From positions 32,978-96,977 of the forward strand of contig DASYZG010000104.1 in assembly GCA_035946575.1 (NCBI GenBank): a stretch of DNA of 64,000 nucleotides, read 5' to 3'. The notes beneath the pieces were generated by a model, which had not been told where the DNA came from, did no database searches, and worked only from the letters and a program-made list of their open reading frames with translations. Within the stretch, counting starts at the first letter, position 1. Every line of letters begins with the position of its first letter. The stretch comes from Gp13-AA77 sp035946575. Lineage in GTDB: Bacteria; Acidobacteriota; Terriglobia; UBA7540. Shown piece after piece: positions 51,954-61,107 of this stretch. Made by a program: the position numbers and the translations under genes.

Positions 51954-54900
51954 TTGAGGACAATATTGAACGCGTTCTGTAGACCGCATCCGTTCCCGGC
52001 GCCTTCTCTGCTGAATCTCGAGTCCTCCCTGCTGACGGCGCTCATGCTCGCGCTCCTCTCGTCGCCAGCCATAGGCCAATCCCCGGCTGGGATTCTGCGC
52101 GGCCGGGTTGAGGACTCCCACGGCCACGCGCTCGCCGGCGCCGAGGTTTCGGTCTTCGCCGGAAAGCGCGCCGAAGCCACGGCAACCAAAGGCAGCGATG
52201 GCGCCGGACACTTCGAGTTCGAGCACCTCGCCGCAGGTCAGGAATACCGATTGCGCGTTGTTCACCGCGGCTATGTGACGGTCGAAGTGGCGCGCGTCTC
52301 CCTCGCCGCCGGCGAGACCAAGGAGCTGCGCATCACTATGGATCCGCGCAAGGCGCTGGCGAACGCGGCGGTTGAGGTCGCCCCGGCGGGCGAGCGGCAG
52401 GAAGTGCGGGCGCTTCCGGTGCGCGGCCAGGCCTCGGGAACCATCGAGACGTTGATTCCCGGGTCCGGCGCGAGCGGCGGCACGTTTGGATCATTCCCGG
52501 TCAACGGTAGCCGTGCCCAATTCAACACCTACGTCATCAGTGGCACAAATAACCTCGATCCCTTCCGCGGCGCGGAAGCCATCGGGCAGGGCGGGGCTTT
52601 TACGGCTCCGGCTGTCCTGCTGCCGCTCGATGCCATCCAGGAAATCCGGATCGAGACCAACACGGGCGCCGGGTATGGTCCCTCGGGCGCGGCGGTGCTG
52701 ACGGTGATCAAGAAGGGCGGCTCGCAGCTTCACGGTTCGCTGTTCGAGTTCTTCGATAACGACAAGCTGGCGGCCAACAATTTCTATAACAATGCCTTCG
52801 GCCGTCCGCGCTCCGAGTTCCGGAACAATCAGTTCGGATTCACCCTCGGCGGCCCGCTTCCCAAACAGACTCACTTCTTCAGCTCCTATGAAGGGCAGCA
52901 CGAGCGCGTGGGCGTGACCGCCGCCTCGCGCTTCCCTGCTGACGGAGAGATCGCCACGGCAACTTCGCTGGTCCAGGCGAGCGGCCGCGCCCTGAATCCG
53001 CTGGCGGCGCCGGTTCTGGCGCTCTACCCGGCAGCGCTCGGACAAGGACCTTTGAGTTTCTCCACGCTCGGCCGCAGCGACGGCAACGCCTTCACGCTCA
53101 AAGGCGATCATGCCTCGGCCGGACCTGACACGTTTTCCGCGTCCTACGCCTTCGGTGCCGACCGGCAGGCCTTCCCCCAGGGGCATTTGAGCCTGGGCGG
53201 CGGCTCGCGCCTGCAGAACTACGTGGGCGAATCTCATACCGTTGTGACCTTGTTCGCCACCGAGTGGCAGCACACCTGGTCGCCGCAGCTCATCAACTCC
53301 GCCCATTTCGGATATTCACGTTACGCGGAGACCACCCTTCCCGGCGATCACGGTTTCGACGCCAGCACTCTCGGCCTGAACACCGGCGTCACCTCCTCGC
53401 GCGACAGCGGCCTGCCGGAGATCGACATCGCGCCCGGCGAATACGAGAATCTGGGCGCCAGCCTCTCGCTGCCCCGCGGCCGCGCCAGCAACGTCTTCGA
53501 ACTTTCCGACGTTGTCAGCTGGAATCGAGGTGCCCATCAGTGGGAATTCGGCGGCAGCGGCACCTATCTTCAGGAGAATGCTTTCACCGATACCGGCATG
53601 CGCGGCCGCCTGGTGTTTGACGGCTCCCAGCTTGGTGATCAGCTCTCGTCCGATTTCGCGATTGCCAGCCTCGTTGACCTGCTTGCCGGCCAGCCCGCGC
53701 CCGGCGTAACCACCATCGCCCGCGGCAATTCGCAGCGTTACCTGCGGCAGCGCCGCTGGGGGATCTTCGCCCAGGACGGCTGGCAGGTTCGTCCGTCGCT
53801 AAAGCTGACGCTGGGACTGCGTCACGATCAATTCTCCGTGCCCACCGAGACCCAGGGAAGGTTGAGCAACTTCACTCCCACGGACGGATTGTTGCTGGTC
53901 GGCGCTCCCGGGCTTCCCCGGGAATTCCAGTCGAACCTCCACGATTTCGCCCCCCGCGCCGCGTTCGCCCTGGGGCTCGGCGGCCAGCGCGTGCTGCGCG
54001 GCGGCTGGGGGCTCTATTTCGACGCGCAGCCGTTCGACGAACTGATGGACAACAGCAATAACTCAAACTCCGTCCTCGCCGGAGCGCTCTTCAATCCCAT
54101 CGGAGCGAGCGCCATTTACACGATCACGCCCACGGCCCCCATTCCCTTCGGCCCCGGAGTCTCGATCTTCGGGACCTCCGCCCGGCCGCCCTACGACGTC
54201 TTCGCGGTGGAGACCCGCTTCCCCGACCCGCGCTACCAGGATTACAACCTCGGCTTCGAGCAGCGCTTCGGCTCCCGGCAGAGCCTGCGTGTAGCCTATT
54301 ACGGTACGCATGGCAGTGATCTTCCGCTGGTGATCGACGCCAATCAGCCGCTGCCCGGCAGTTCCGATCCGGCAAGCGAGCAGGCGCGACGGCCCTATGA
54401 CGCCGCTTTCCCGCAGTTTCGCGTGATCAACACGCTGGCGGCGGAGGCGGTTTCCAACTACAACAGTCTTCAGGTCTCGGCCGAACGCTCGACGCATAAT
54501 CTCACCTTTCAGGCCGGCTACACCTATTCCAAGTCCCTCGACGACGCCTCGGGCGCGGGCGGCTTTCACGGCGGCCCGCCGGAAGACAGCCGGAACCTGC
54601 TGCTCGATTATGGTCCGTCCGACTTCGACCTGCGCCATCGCTTCACCCTGAGTTACGCCTGGCGCCTCCCGTCGCCCTCCGCCCCGGCGAGGTGGGCGCG
54701 GGCGTTGCTGGCGAACTGGCAGTTGAACGGCATCACCACCCTGCAAACCGGCGGCCCGCTCAACCTCACCATGCCTTTCGACAATTCGGGTACCGGCGAG
54801 TTTCGCGATCGTCCCAACCTGGTTGGGAAGGCTGAAGTGCCGTTCAATCCCACTGGCCCTTATCTGAATCCGGCGGCCTTCGCCCAACCGGCGCCCGGAA

Positions 54901-55169
54901 CCTATGGGAATCTCTCCCGAAATGCGTTTCGCGGACCCGGCCTCAGCGACTGGGATATGTCACTGGTAAAATCGCAGCCCGTCGGCGGCGACCGCGTGCT
55001 GCGCCTGCGCGCCGAGTTCTTCAACGTCTGGAACCATCCGAACTTCGCCAATCCGTCGACGACCTTCGGCTCCGGGTTCCCTTTGACCAGCACGCCGGAT
55101 TCGTCGAACCCGTATTTCGGCAACGGCAGCCCGCGCAACGTGCAGCTCGTGGCCGAGCTGCAGTTCTGA
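51954..55169 (+). CDS. Oar-like TonB-dependent outer-membrane receptor
   Basis: A 1071-residue outer-membrane receptor of the Oar type. TTG 51954 is chosen because GGAG is seven bases upstream and a signal peptide follows (SSLLTALMLALLSSPAIGQ, about residues 29-47). The longer frame from 51591 adds 121 residues that look non-coding. After the signal is a CarboxypepD_reg-like domain (GILRGRVEDSHGHALAGAEV, about 50-130), then a plug (NGSRAQFNTYVISGTNNLDP; LPLDAIQEIRIETNTGAGYG; GAAVLTVIKKGGSQLHGSLF) and a large barrel ending VQLVAELQF with a C-terminal Phe. Such proteins are abundant in Acidobacteria and probably import oligosaccharides or peptides. No TonB or inner-membrane partner is nearby. 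Confidence 0.92.
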   Translation: MRTILNAFCRPHPFPAPSLLNLESSLLTALMLALLSSPAIGQSPAGILRGRVEDSHGHALAGAEVSVFAGKRAEATATKGSDGAGHFEFEHLAAGQEYRLRVVHRGYVTVEVARVSLAAGETKELRITMDPRKALANAAVEVAPAGERQEVRALPVRGQASGTIETLIPGSGASGGTFGSFPVNGSRAQFNTYVISGTNNLDPFRGAEAIGQGGAFTAPAVLLPLDAIQEIRIETNTGAGYGPSGAAVLTVIKKGGSQLHGSLFEFFDNDKLAANNFYNNAFGRPRSEFRNNQFGFTLGGPLPKQTHFFSSYEGQHERVGVTAASRFPADGEIATATSLVQASGRALNPLAAPVLALYPAALGQGPLSFSTLGRSDGNAFTLKGDHASAGPDTFSASYAFGADRQAFPQGHLSLGGGSRLQNYVGESHTVVTLFATEWQHTWSPQLINSAHFGYSRYAETTLPGDHGFDASTLGLNTGVTSSRDSGLPEIDIAPGEYENLGASLSLPRGRASNVFELSDVVSWNRGAHQWEFGGSGTYLQENAFTDTGMRGRLVFDGSQLGDQLSSDFAIASLVDLLAGQPAPGVTTIARGNSQRYLRQRRWGIFAQDGWQVRPSLKLTLGLRHDQFSVPTETQGRLSNFTPTDGLLLVGAPGLPREFQSNLHDFAPRAAFALGLGGQRVLRGGWGLYFDAQPFDELMDNSNNSNSVLAGALFNPIGASAIYTITPTAPIPFGPGVSIFGTSARPPYDVFAVETRFPDPRYQDYNLGFEQRFGSRQSLRVAYYGTHGSDLPLVIDANQPLPGSSDPASEQARRPYDAAFPQFRVINTLAAEAVSNYNSLQVSAERSTHNLTFQAGYTYSKSLDDASGAGGFHGGPPEDSRNLLLDYGPSDFDLRHRFTLSYAWRLPSPSAPARWARALLANWQLNGITTLQTGGPLNLTMPFDNSGTGEFRDRPNLVGKAEVPFNPTGPYLNPAAFAQPAPGTYGNLSRNAFRGPGLSDWDMSLVKSQPVGGDRVLRLRAEFFNVWNHPNFANPSTTFGSGFPLTSTPDSSNPYFGNGSPRNVQLVAELQF

Positions 55170-55253
55170 AAGAGCGGCGCGGAGCCGCTTGGGCTCCGTT
55201 ACCGCCCGGTGTAGGCTGGCCGGGGCCCGCTGAACCGAATCCGGAGGGGCAAA

Positions 55254-55595
55254 ATGCACTATCACGATTCCGACGACCTCAAAATCCTCGGCGAATTCAA
55301 GGAACTGGCGCCGGCGGAGTTTTCCGCCTTCGTGGGATTCGATAAAATTGTCGGTCGCGAAGATGGAGCCATCCCGAGGAAGTATCGCGAGTTGATTGCG
55401 ATCGCGGTGGCCTGCACCACGCAGTGTCCTTACTGCCTCGACGTCCACACCCGCGCCGCCAGCCGCGCCGGCGCCACGCGGGCGGAGGTCACCGAGGCGG
55501 CCATGCTCGCGGCGGCGCTGCGTGCCGGGGCCGCGGTCACTCACGGCGCGCTGGCCGTGAAGTTGTTCGATAAGGCCCAGGCGGCCGGGAAATAG
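55254..55595 (+). CDS. AhpD-like/carboxymuconolactone decarboxylase family protein
   Basis: A 113-residue cytosolic protein of the carboxymuconolactone decarboxylase/AhpD family. The redox motif CPYCLDVH (residues 58-65) has the two Cys and the His of AhpD, following RELIAIAVACTTQ. This points to a peroxide- or disulfide-reducing role, not decarboxylation. The ATG follows GGAGGGG at 55242-55248. The family is common and substrate roles vary. It lies 85 bases after the receptor gene, same strand; cotranscription is possible. Confidence 0.92.
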   Translation: MHYHDSDDLKILGEFKELAPAEFSAFVGFDKIVGREDGAIPRKYRELIAIAVACTTQCPYCLDVHTRAASRAGATRAEVTEAAMLAAALRAGAAVTHGALAVKLFDKAQAAGK

Positions 55596-55698
55596 GCCGA
55601 TTACCGCCGCCGGTTTTGAGATAGGGGCGTTTCGTGAAGCGCGCCGGAATCTCTCGGCGCGGTTGGACGGTTAGCGAGGTGGAGACGAGGTACTCGCC

Positions 55699-56742
55699 AT
55701 GCGTTTGATTCGTGCCGCGGCCCTTGCGTGCACCGCCGTGCTGGGTGTTGCAATGGGCTCAACTTCTGCATCCGAATTCCCTCAGGCCGCGCTGTCGAAC
55801 GGTCAGGTTCATCTGCAGGTGTACCTTCCCGACGCGAAGCGTGGATTCTATCGCGGCACCCGATTCGACTGGTCAGGTGCGATTGGCAGCCTGGAATACC
55901 AGGGGCACCGGTATTACGGGCCGTGGTTCTCGAGCGTCGATCCAAAGGTTCACGATTACCGGGATACCGGGAACCAAATCATCGCCTCACCCTGCTCGGG
56001 GGACTCGGGGCCGGTGGACGAATTCCAGACCAACGGAACGGCCCTCGGCTTTGATGAGGCCGGGGTCGGCGGCACGTTTATCAAGATCGGCGTGGGCGTG
56101 CTCAGGAAGGACGCGGCTCACTACGATTATGTGAAGCAGTACGAAATCGTGAACCCGGGCCGATGGACGGTCAAAACGAATCGCGACTCGATCGAATTCA
56201 CCCAGGAGCTCAGCGACGCCTCCTCGGGCTACGCTTATGTGTACCGCAAAGTGATCCGGCTCGTGGAGGGCAAGCCGGAGATGGTGCTGGAGCACCATCT
56301 GAAGAACACCGGCCGCCGGACCATCCACAGCGACGTCTACAATCACAACTTCCTGGTTCTTGACCATCAGACTCCCGGACCCGATTTCCTTATCACGGTT
56401 CCCTTTCAAATCCGGTCGCCCAATCCACCGGGTTCGGCGCTTGCCCGCATCCGCGGAAATGAGGTGGTGTACTCGAAGATCCTGCGGAGCGGGGACGTCA
56501 TGGAAACGCTGCTCGAAGGTTTCGGGGATGCTGCGCGCGACAACGAAATCCGCATTGAGAACCGGAAAGTGCGCGCCGGCCTGACGATCAAGGGAGACCA
56601 TCCGCTCTCCAAACTCAACCTGTGGTCCATCAGGACCGTGCTGGCCGCGGAGCCGTTCATCACCATGACCATTGATCCCGGCAGCGAATTCAGTTGGAAA
56701 ACCACCTACGACTATTACACGCTCCCTGCTAACGGCAGGTGA
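55699..56742 (+). CDS. Secreted galactose-mutarotase-like protein
   Basis: A 347-residue exported protein with a galactose mutarotase-like (supersandwich) fold. The signal peptide is at residues 1-25 (RLIRAAALACTAVLGVAMG). Core strands include RGTRFDWSGAIGSLEYQGHR, KQYEIVNPGRWTVKTNRDSI and LEHHLKNTGRRTIHSDVYNH. NHNFLVLD and PGSEFSWKTTYDYY are typical of the fold. It lacks the usual His pair of classical mutarotases at the expected places, so it may bind rather than convert sugars. The gene starts 104 bases after the AhpD-like gene on the same strand. The substrate is unknown. Confidence 0.75.
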   Translation: MRLIRAAALACTAVLGVAMGSTSASEFPQAALSNGQVHLQVYLPDAKRGFYRGTRFDWSGAIGSLEYQGHRYYGPWFSSVDPKVHDYRDTGNQIIASPCSGDSGPVDEFQTNGTALGFDEAGVGGTFIKIGVGVLRKDAAHYDYVKQYEIVNPGRWTVKTNRDSIEFTQELSDASSGYAYVYRKVIRLVEGKPEMVLEHHLKNTGRRTIHSDVYNHNFLVLDHQTPGPDFLITVPFQIRSPNPPGSALARIRGNEVVYSKILRSGDVMETLLEGFGDAARDNEIRIENRKVRAGLTIKGDHPLSKLNLWSIRTVLAAEPFITMTIDPGSEFSWKTTYDYYTLPANGR

Positions 56743-56845
56743 GTCGCGGCGACAGGCGCGATTCCGTGGCGTCAGAGATTGAGTCAGGCGCCAGGCAACC
56801 CTTGCGAGACCCAGCGCGCCCAATAATCAAATAAAATGGTGGAGG

Positions 56846-58027
56846 ATGGCGCCTCTGACTTCATTCTCTGCAACGGTGCGCTCGATGGCCCGCCGGCTGC
56901 GGTCTGCTCCTCCCGGCGCTGAGCGCGACGCCGCGGTCGACGTCGTCAAGGGAGTGGCCTGCGCGCTGATGATCGTTGCCCACGTGCCCTTCGGCAAGGC
57001 GCCCTGGCTGACCAGCGTCACCATGGCGGCGGTGTTGTTTTTCGCCTCGACCGGCATGAACGTTGAAGGCATCCTCGAGCGGCGGCCGGGACACGCCAGG
57101 AGGCTCGCGGCCAACGCGCTTTTCCTCATTTTCGGCGGCCTCGCCGACAATTATGTGCAAGGTACACTGAAAGACTGCGACGTCTTTCAGATCGCCGGAC
57201 TCGCCATGCTCGCCATGCTGCTTCTGCGCCACCTGCTGCCGGGCTGCTGGACGTGGCTGTTTCCCCTGCCCTTTCTGCTGCACGCCGCCAACCAGCACTT
57301 TCACTGGAAGATCGCCGCCGGCGGTCTCTCGTCGTACTTTCTCACTCCCGGGCTTTTCCCGCTCATTCCCTGGCTGAGCTTCTACATCCTGGGCGCCCAT
57401 TTGGTGAAACACAGGACGGGCAAGCAGGGCTGGGTGATTGCAGCCGTTGCCAGCCTGCTTCTGGTTTCGCTTCTGCTGGTGCGGCCGTTCGAATTCCAGA
57501 AGTTTTGGATGAGTGCGGATTACTTCCTGATCGGTTGCGGCGTGGTCGCGTTGTCACTGGCGGCGCTGCGGCGCTGGCTGTCGCCTCGGGCGCAAACGCT
57601 GTTGACCGAGATCAGGCGCTGGGGCGCAAATTCGCTGGTGTTTTACATCGTGAACAACTTCACGGTCAAGGCTCTGGAGTTGTTCGGACTCACGGGTGTG
57701 CCCTTGTTCCTCCTCGCCGTCGTGGTAACCGCCCTGCTGCTCCGGCCCGCTTTTGCTCTTCAGAAGTGGACGAGCACCTTGCCACCCGTGACGGTCCTGT
57801 TGGTGAGCGTCTTCGCCGCGGCAGCAGCTATAGGCGTGGCCTCGGCACTCGGGCAGGTATCGTTCTATCTGCGCACCCTGAGCACTTTCGGCGTCACCTT
57901 TTCCTTCGTTGCCGCCTACCCGGCATGGAAGAATCTCAGCCGCGCCCTCTGCAGCCCGGAACCTTCCGCCTTCGAAGTGCGGGAACTGGCTCCCGCTTTC
58001 GCCCGCGAGTCTGCCCGCGGGGAGTAG
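56846..58027 (+). CDS. Multi-pass membrane acyltransferase-like protein
   Basis: A 393-residue inner-membrane protein with about ten hydrophobic segments. The N-terminal block RDAAVDVVKGVACALMIVAH is like that of heparan-glucosaminide acetyltransferase-like (DUF1624) and acyltransferase-3 proteins, in which the His just after the first segment is catalytic. Further segments: VTMAAVLFFASTGMNVEGI, FLIFGGLADNY, WLSFYILGAHLVK and the last RTLSTFGVTFSFVAAYPA. It probably adds an acyl group to an envelope sugar. Two starts are possible (56846 and Met14); neither has a strong ribosome site. It lies 103 bases after the mutarotase-like gene. Confidence 0.7.
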   Translation: MAPLTSFSATVRSMARRLRSAPPGAERDAAVDVVKGVACALMIVAHVPFGKAPWLTSVTMAAVLFFASTGMNVEGILERRPGHARRLAANALFLIFGGLADNYVQGTLKDCDVFQIAGLAMLAMLLLRHLLPGCWTWLFPLPFLLHAANQHFHWKIAAGGLSSYFLTPGLFPLIPWLSFYILGAHLVKHRTGKQGWVIAAVASLLLVSLLLVRPFEFQKFWMSADYFLIGCGVVALSLAALRRWLSPRAQTLLTEIRRWGANSLVFYIVNNFTVKALELFGLTGVPLFLLAVVVTALLLRPAFALQKWTSTLPPVTVLLVSVFAAAAAIGVASALGQVSFYLRTLSTFGVTFSFVAAYPAWKNLSRALCSPEPSAFEVRELAPAFARESARGE

Positions 58028-58077
58028 CCGGTCCACGAAACTCAACCCTAAGAGAGCTGGCCGCGTCTGCCTGCGCC

Positions 58078-60471
58078 TCAGGCGGCGTTCGATTGAACCG
58101 GGGCTGAGGGCGGGCCAAGCTTGTCAATGGCTTCGAGCAGGGCTTTGATACTGAGGGGCTTTGAGACGTATCCGTCCATGCCGGCCTGCAGGCAGCGCTC
58201 GCGGTCGCCCTGCATGGCGTGGGCGGTCATGGCGACGATCGGCAGGTGGGCCCCGGACTTTCGCTCCTTCTCGCGGACGGCGCTGGTGGCCTGGAAGCCG
58301 TCCATCGCCGGCATCTGCACGTCCATGAGGACGAGGTCGAAGGCGCCGTTTTCCAGGGCTTGCAACGCCTCCAGACCGTTTTCGGCCGGGACCACCACAT
58401 GCCCCTGCTTTTCGAGCAGCCTTATGGCCAGCAGCCGGTTGACAGGATTGTCTTCGGCGACGAGAATGCGGAGTTTCTTCCGCTCCTCGCGCAGGGTGTG
58501 GCGCGTGATGAGAGCAGGCTGGCTTTGCGATTCCCGCCGGCTCGCGAGAACGCGCCGGACGGCTTCGAGCAGTTCCGATTCACCGACCGGCTTGGTGAGG
58601 TAGGCGGAGACACCCAGCTCACGGCAGCGCGCGCCGTCGCCTCGCTGTCCCCCCGAACTCAACATCATAATGGTGGCGCCCGCGAGCTGGGGATCCTGCT
58701 GGATCCGCTCGATCAGCATGAAGCCGTCCATACCCGGCATTTGCGCGTCGGCGATGATCAGCGCGTAGGGCCTGCCCGCCTCCCGGGCCCGTCTGGCGCC
58801 GGCGAGAGCCTCCTCTCCTCCGGCCGCTGGCTTCGTTTCCATACCCCAGGCGGCGAGGGTCTGGGTGAGGATGCGGCGGTTGGTGGCATTGTCGTCCACC
58901 ACCATGACGGGCACCCCGTCGAGCGCGGCCAGGCCCGCAACCTCCGGCTCTGCCACTCGAGTCCGGACCAGGCCCAGGCACGCCGTGAAGTGAAAGGTGC
59001 TTCCCCGCCCGGCCCCGCTTTCCACCCACAGGCGGCCTCCCATCAGGCCCGTCAGCTGCGTAGCGATGCTCAGGCCCAGCCCCGTGCCGCCATACTTGCG
59101 CGTGGCCGACGTGTCCGCCTGCGCGAAGGGCTCGAAAATGGACTTCAGTTTCTCGGGCGGAATGCCGATCCCGGTGTCACGTACGCTGACGTGCAAAGTT
59201 ACCTCAGCCGGCGTCTCCGCGAGCTTCTCCGCCAGGACCTCCACCTCGCCGCGTTCCGTGAACTTGATCGCGTTGCCCACAAGATTCACCAGAATCTGGC
59301 GCAGGCGGCCCGGATCGCCCTCCACCATCTCGGGGACGTCCGGCTCACACCGGCACACCAGCTCCAGGCCCCGCTGCGCGGCCCGCACACCCATGGTCTT
59401 TATCGTGCTTTCAAGGGTGTCGCGCACTTTGAAGGGGATACGCTCCAGGTCCAGCTTGCGAGCCTCGATCTTGGAGAAGTCGAGAATATCGTTCAGGACG
59501 CCCAGCAGCGAATCGGCTGCCGAGCTCACGGTCATCAGGTCGGAGCGCTGCTCGGGCGTAAGTTCGGAATCGAGCACCAGGTTCGTCATGCCCATGATGG
59601 CGTTCATGGGCGTGCGGATTTCATGGCTCATGTTGGCCAGGAAGTCGCTCTTGGCACGGCTGGCCTCCTCGGCCCGGTCAAGCGCCTGCGTCAATTCGGC
59701 GTTGACCTTGAGAAGCTCCCGGGTGCGCGCGGCCACGTCCTCCTCAAGATGATCGCGGTGAACCTTCAATTCCCCGTCCCGGCGCTGGATCTCGGCCAGC
59801 ATCTCGTTGAAGCCGTCGATGAGCAGACCGATTTCATCGGGATGCTGTGGAGTGGCGCGAATCGAGTAGTCCCTGGCTGCCGAGACCGCTTTGGCTGTGC
59901 GCACCAGGTGTGCGATGGGCCGTGAAATGACGTGCTGGAAGACCGAGCTCATGAAGAACGCGAGAATCGAGGAGGCGAAAACCACCAGAACCATGATTCC
60001 CGCATAACGCTCCAGCCTGGCGCGCAGGTCGTCAAGATCGGACTCGAGGTAAACCGCACCCAGGCGCTGGCCGGAGAGGGTAATTCGATGCACCACAATC
60101 AATCGATTCGACTCAAAGGCGACACCCTCGATCGGCGCCGAGGGCGCCGTCGCGGAGGCGCCGGTCCGGCGGAAGCGGGCAAACACGCTTCCGTTCGCGT
60201 CATAGAGGTAGGCCGCCACCAGGTGCGGTCTCGCCCGGAGCCCTCGCAGGATCTCCTCAGCAGCCTTGGGGTCGTTGAAGGCGAGGGCTGCGGTGCTGTT
60301 TTCACCGATCATGTCCGCCAGCACGCCGAGATCGTTGACCATCCAGGTCCGCTGCGAGGCTCGGTCAAAGGCCAGAAGGGCCGAACAGGCGGCGGTCAAG
60401 GCCGCGCCCGCGGTGACCGTGATGATCAGCTGCAACTTACGCTTGATTGAAAGATCGCGGTAAGATCTCAT
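58078..60471 (-). CDS. Hybrid sensor histidine kinase with CHASE8, HAMP and two receiver domains
   Basis: A 797-residue inner-membrane hybrid kinase, last gene of a receptor-YfiR-kinase operon. A membrane segment (LQLIITVTAGAALTAACSAL, residues 13-32) precedes a CHASE8-type sensor (NDLGVLADMIGENSTAALAF, 46-150), a second segment (IMVLVVFASSILAFFMSSVF, 159-178) and HAMP (about 180-233). The kinase has His283 in FLANMSHEIRTPMN, with ATP-site N and G boxes LVGNAIKF, DTGIGIP and GGTGLGLSIA. Two receivers follow: Asp575 in IADAQMPGMDGF and Asp717 in LMDVQMPAMDGF, both with the downstream Lys (LTKPV; VSKPL). No DNA-binding domain is present. Its start lies ten bases from the YfiR stop. Confidence 0.95.
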   Translation of the reverse strand: MRSYRDLSIKRKLQLIITVTAGAALTAACSALLAFDRASQRTWMVNDLGVLADMIGENSTAALAFNDPKAAEEILRGLRARPHLVAAYLYDANGSVFARFRRTGASATAPSAPIEGVAFESNRLIVVHRITLSGQRLGAVYLESDLDDLRARLERYAGIMVLVVFASSILAFFMSSVFQHVISRPIAHLVRTAKAVSAARDYSIRATPQHPDEIGLLIDGFNEMLAEIQRRDGELKVHRDHLEEDVAARTRELLKVNAELTQALDRAEEASRAKSDFLANMSHEIRTPMNAIMGMTNLVLDSELTPEQRSDLMTVSSAADSLLGVLNDILDFSKIEARKLDLERIPFKVRDTLESTIKTMGVRAAQRGLELVCRCEPDVPEMVEGDPGRLRQILVNLVGNAIKFTERGEVEVLAEKLAETPAEVTLHVSVRDTGIGIPPEKLKSIFEPFAQADTSATRKYGGTGLGLSIATQLTGLMGGRLWVESGAGRGSTFHFTACLGLVRTRVAEPEVAGLAALDGVPVMVVDDNATNRRILTQTLAAWGMETKPAAGGEEALAGARRAREAGRPYALIIADAQMPGMDGFMLIERIQQDPQLAGATIMMLSSGGQRGDGARCRELGVSAYLTKPVGESELLEAVRRVLASRRESQSQPALITRHTLREERKKLRILVAEDNPVNRLLAIRLLEKQGHVVVPAENGLEALQALENGAFDLVLMDVQMPAMDGFQATSAVREKERKSGAHLPIVAMTAHAMQGDRERCLQAGMDGYVSKPLSIKALLEAIDKLGPPSAPVQSNAA

Positions 60472-60480
60472 TTCCTCTGC

Positions 60481-61107
60481 CTACCCTCCGGAACCCTTCA
60501 CAATTCTGGCCAGCCTCAACAACCTCGAGCTGATCTTCAGCCGGGCCTGTTCGGCGGCATCGACGTTGACTTCGAACCGCACCCGATCGTCTTCCATGAT
60601 GAAATTGATCATCCCGCCCTGTTTTGCGAAGCCTTCGCTCTCGCCCACGGTCAGGACCGCACTGCCTTTTAACACATCGAGAATGGCCGGCACACGCCTT
60701 TGCTCCGAGGCGCTGATGAACACCACCCGGCAGTCGCGCCCGGCGGCGGCGCTTGCGATCCGCCTTACCACGATTGGCCGGCCATTCACCGTCTTTTGGT
60801 TGACCACCGCCTCCAGCGCTCGGCCGAGTGGGTCTTCGCCCAGGATCCCAATCACGAAGGTCTGCTCCGGCGTGCCCTCGGGCCAATCCACAAATCGCGC
60901 GAAGTTGTAAACAAATGCCGCCTTCACCTGATACTCGCTCGGCTGCTGCGCCCGCACTGAAGCGCAGGGCAACGCCATCATCAAGAAGCACGCAATGATC
61001 CCTGCCGCCGGCGCGCGCTTCTCTCCGGGTTCGTTGAGGCGATTCGGTTCCAAGTTCCCAGGTTTCCGCACGGAGCTTACTCCGGCTCTCAGCAGCCTTG
61101 ATATCAA
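60481..61107 (-). CDS. YfiR-family periplasmic protein
   Basis: A 208-residue exported protein of the YfiR/DUF4154 family. In Pseudomonas YfiR is a periplasmic redox-sensitive protein that represses the cyclase YfiN. The signal peptide is around residues 36-54 (GIIACFLMMALPCASVRAQ) after an N-terminal extension, so the real start may be further in. The mature part starts with the hallmark YQVKAAFVYNFARFVDWPEG; later VFISASEQRRVPAILDVLKG, LTVGESEGFAKQGGMINFIM and SSRLLRLARIV. Its start overlaps the receptor stop by four bases (ATGA). The disulfide Cys pair of YfiR is reduced to one Cys (DCRVVF). With the receptor and kinase it likely forms a sensing unit. Confidence 0.92.
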   Translation of the reverse strand: MISRLLRAGVSSVRKPGNLEPNRLNEPGEKRAPAAGIIACFLMMALPCASVRAQQPSEYQVKAAFVYNFARFVDWPEGTPEQTFVIGILGEDPLGRALEAVVNQKTVNGRPIVVRRIASAAAGRDCRVVFISASEQRRVPAILDVLKGSAVLTVGESEGFAKQGGMINFIMEDDRVRFEVNVDAAEQARLKISSRLLRLARIVKGSGG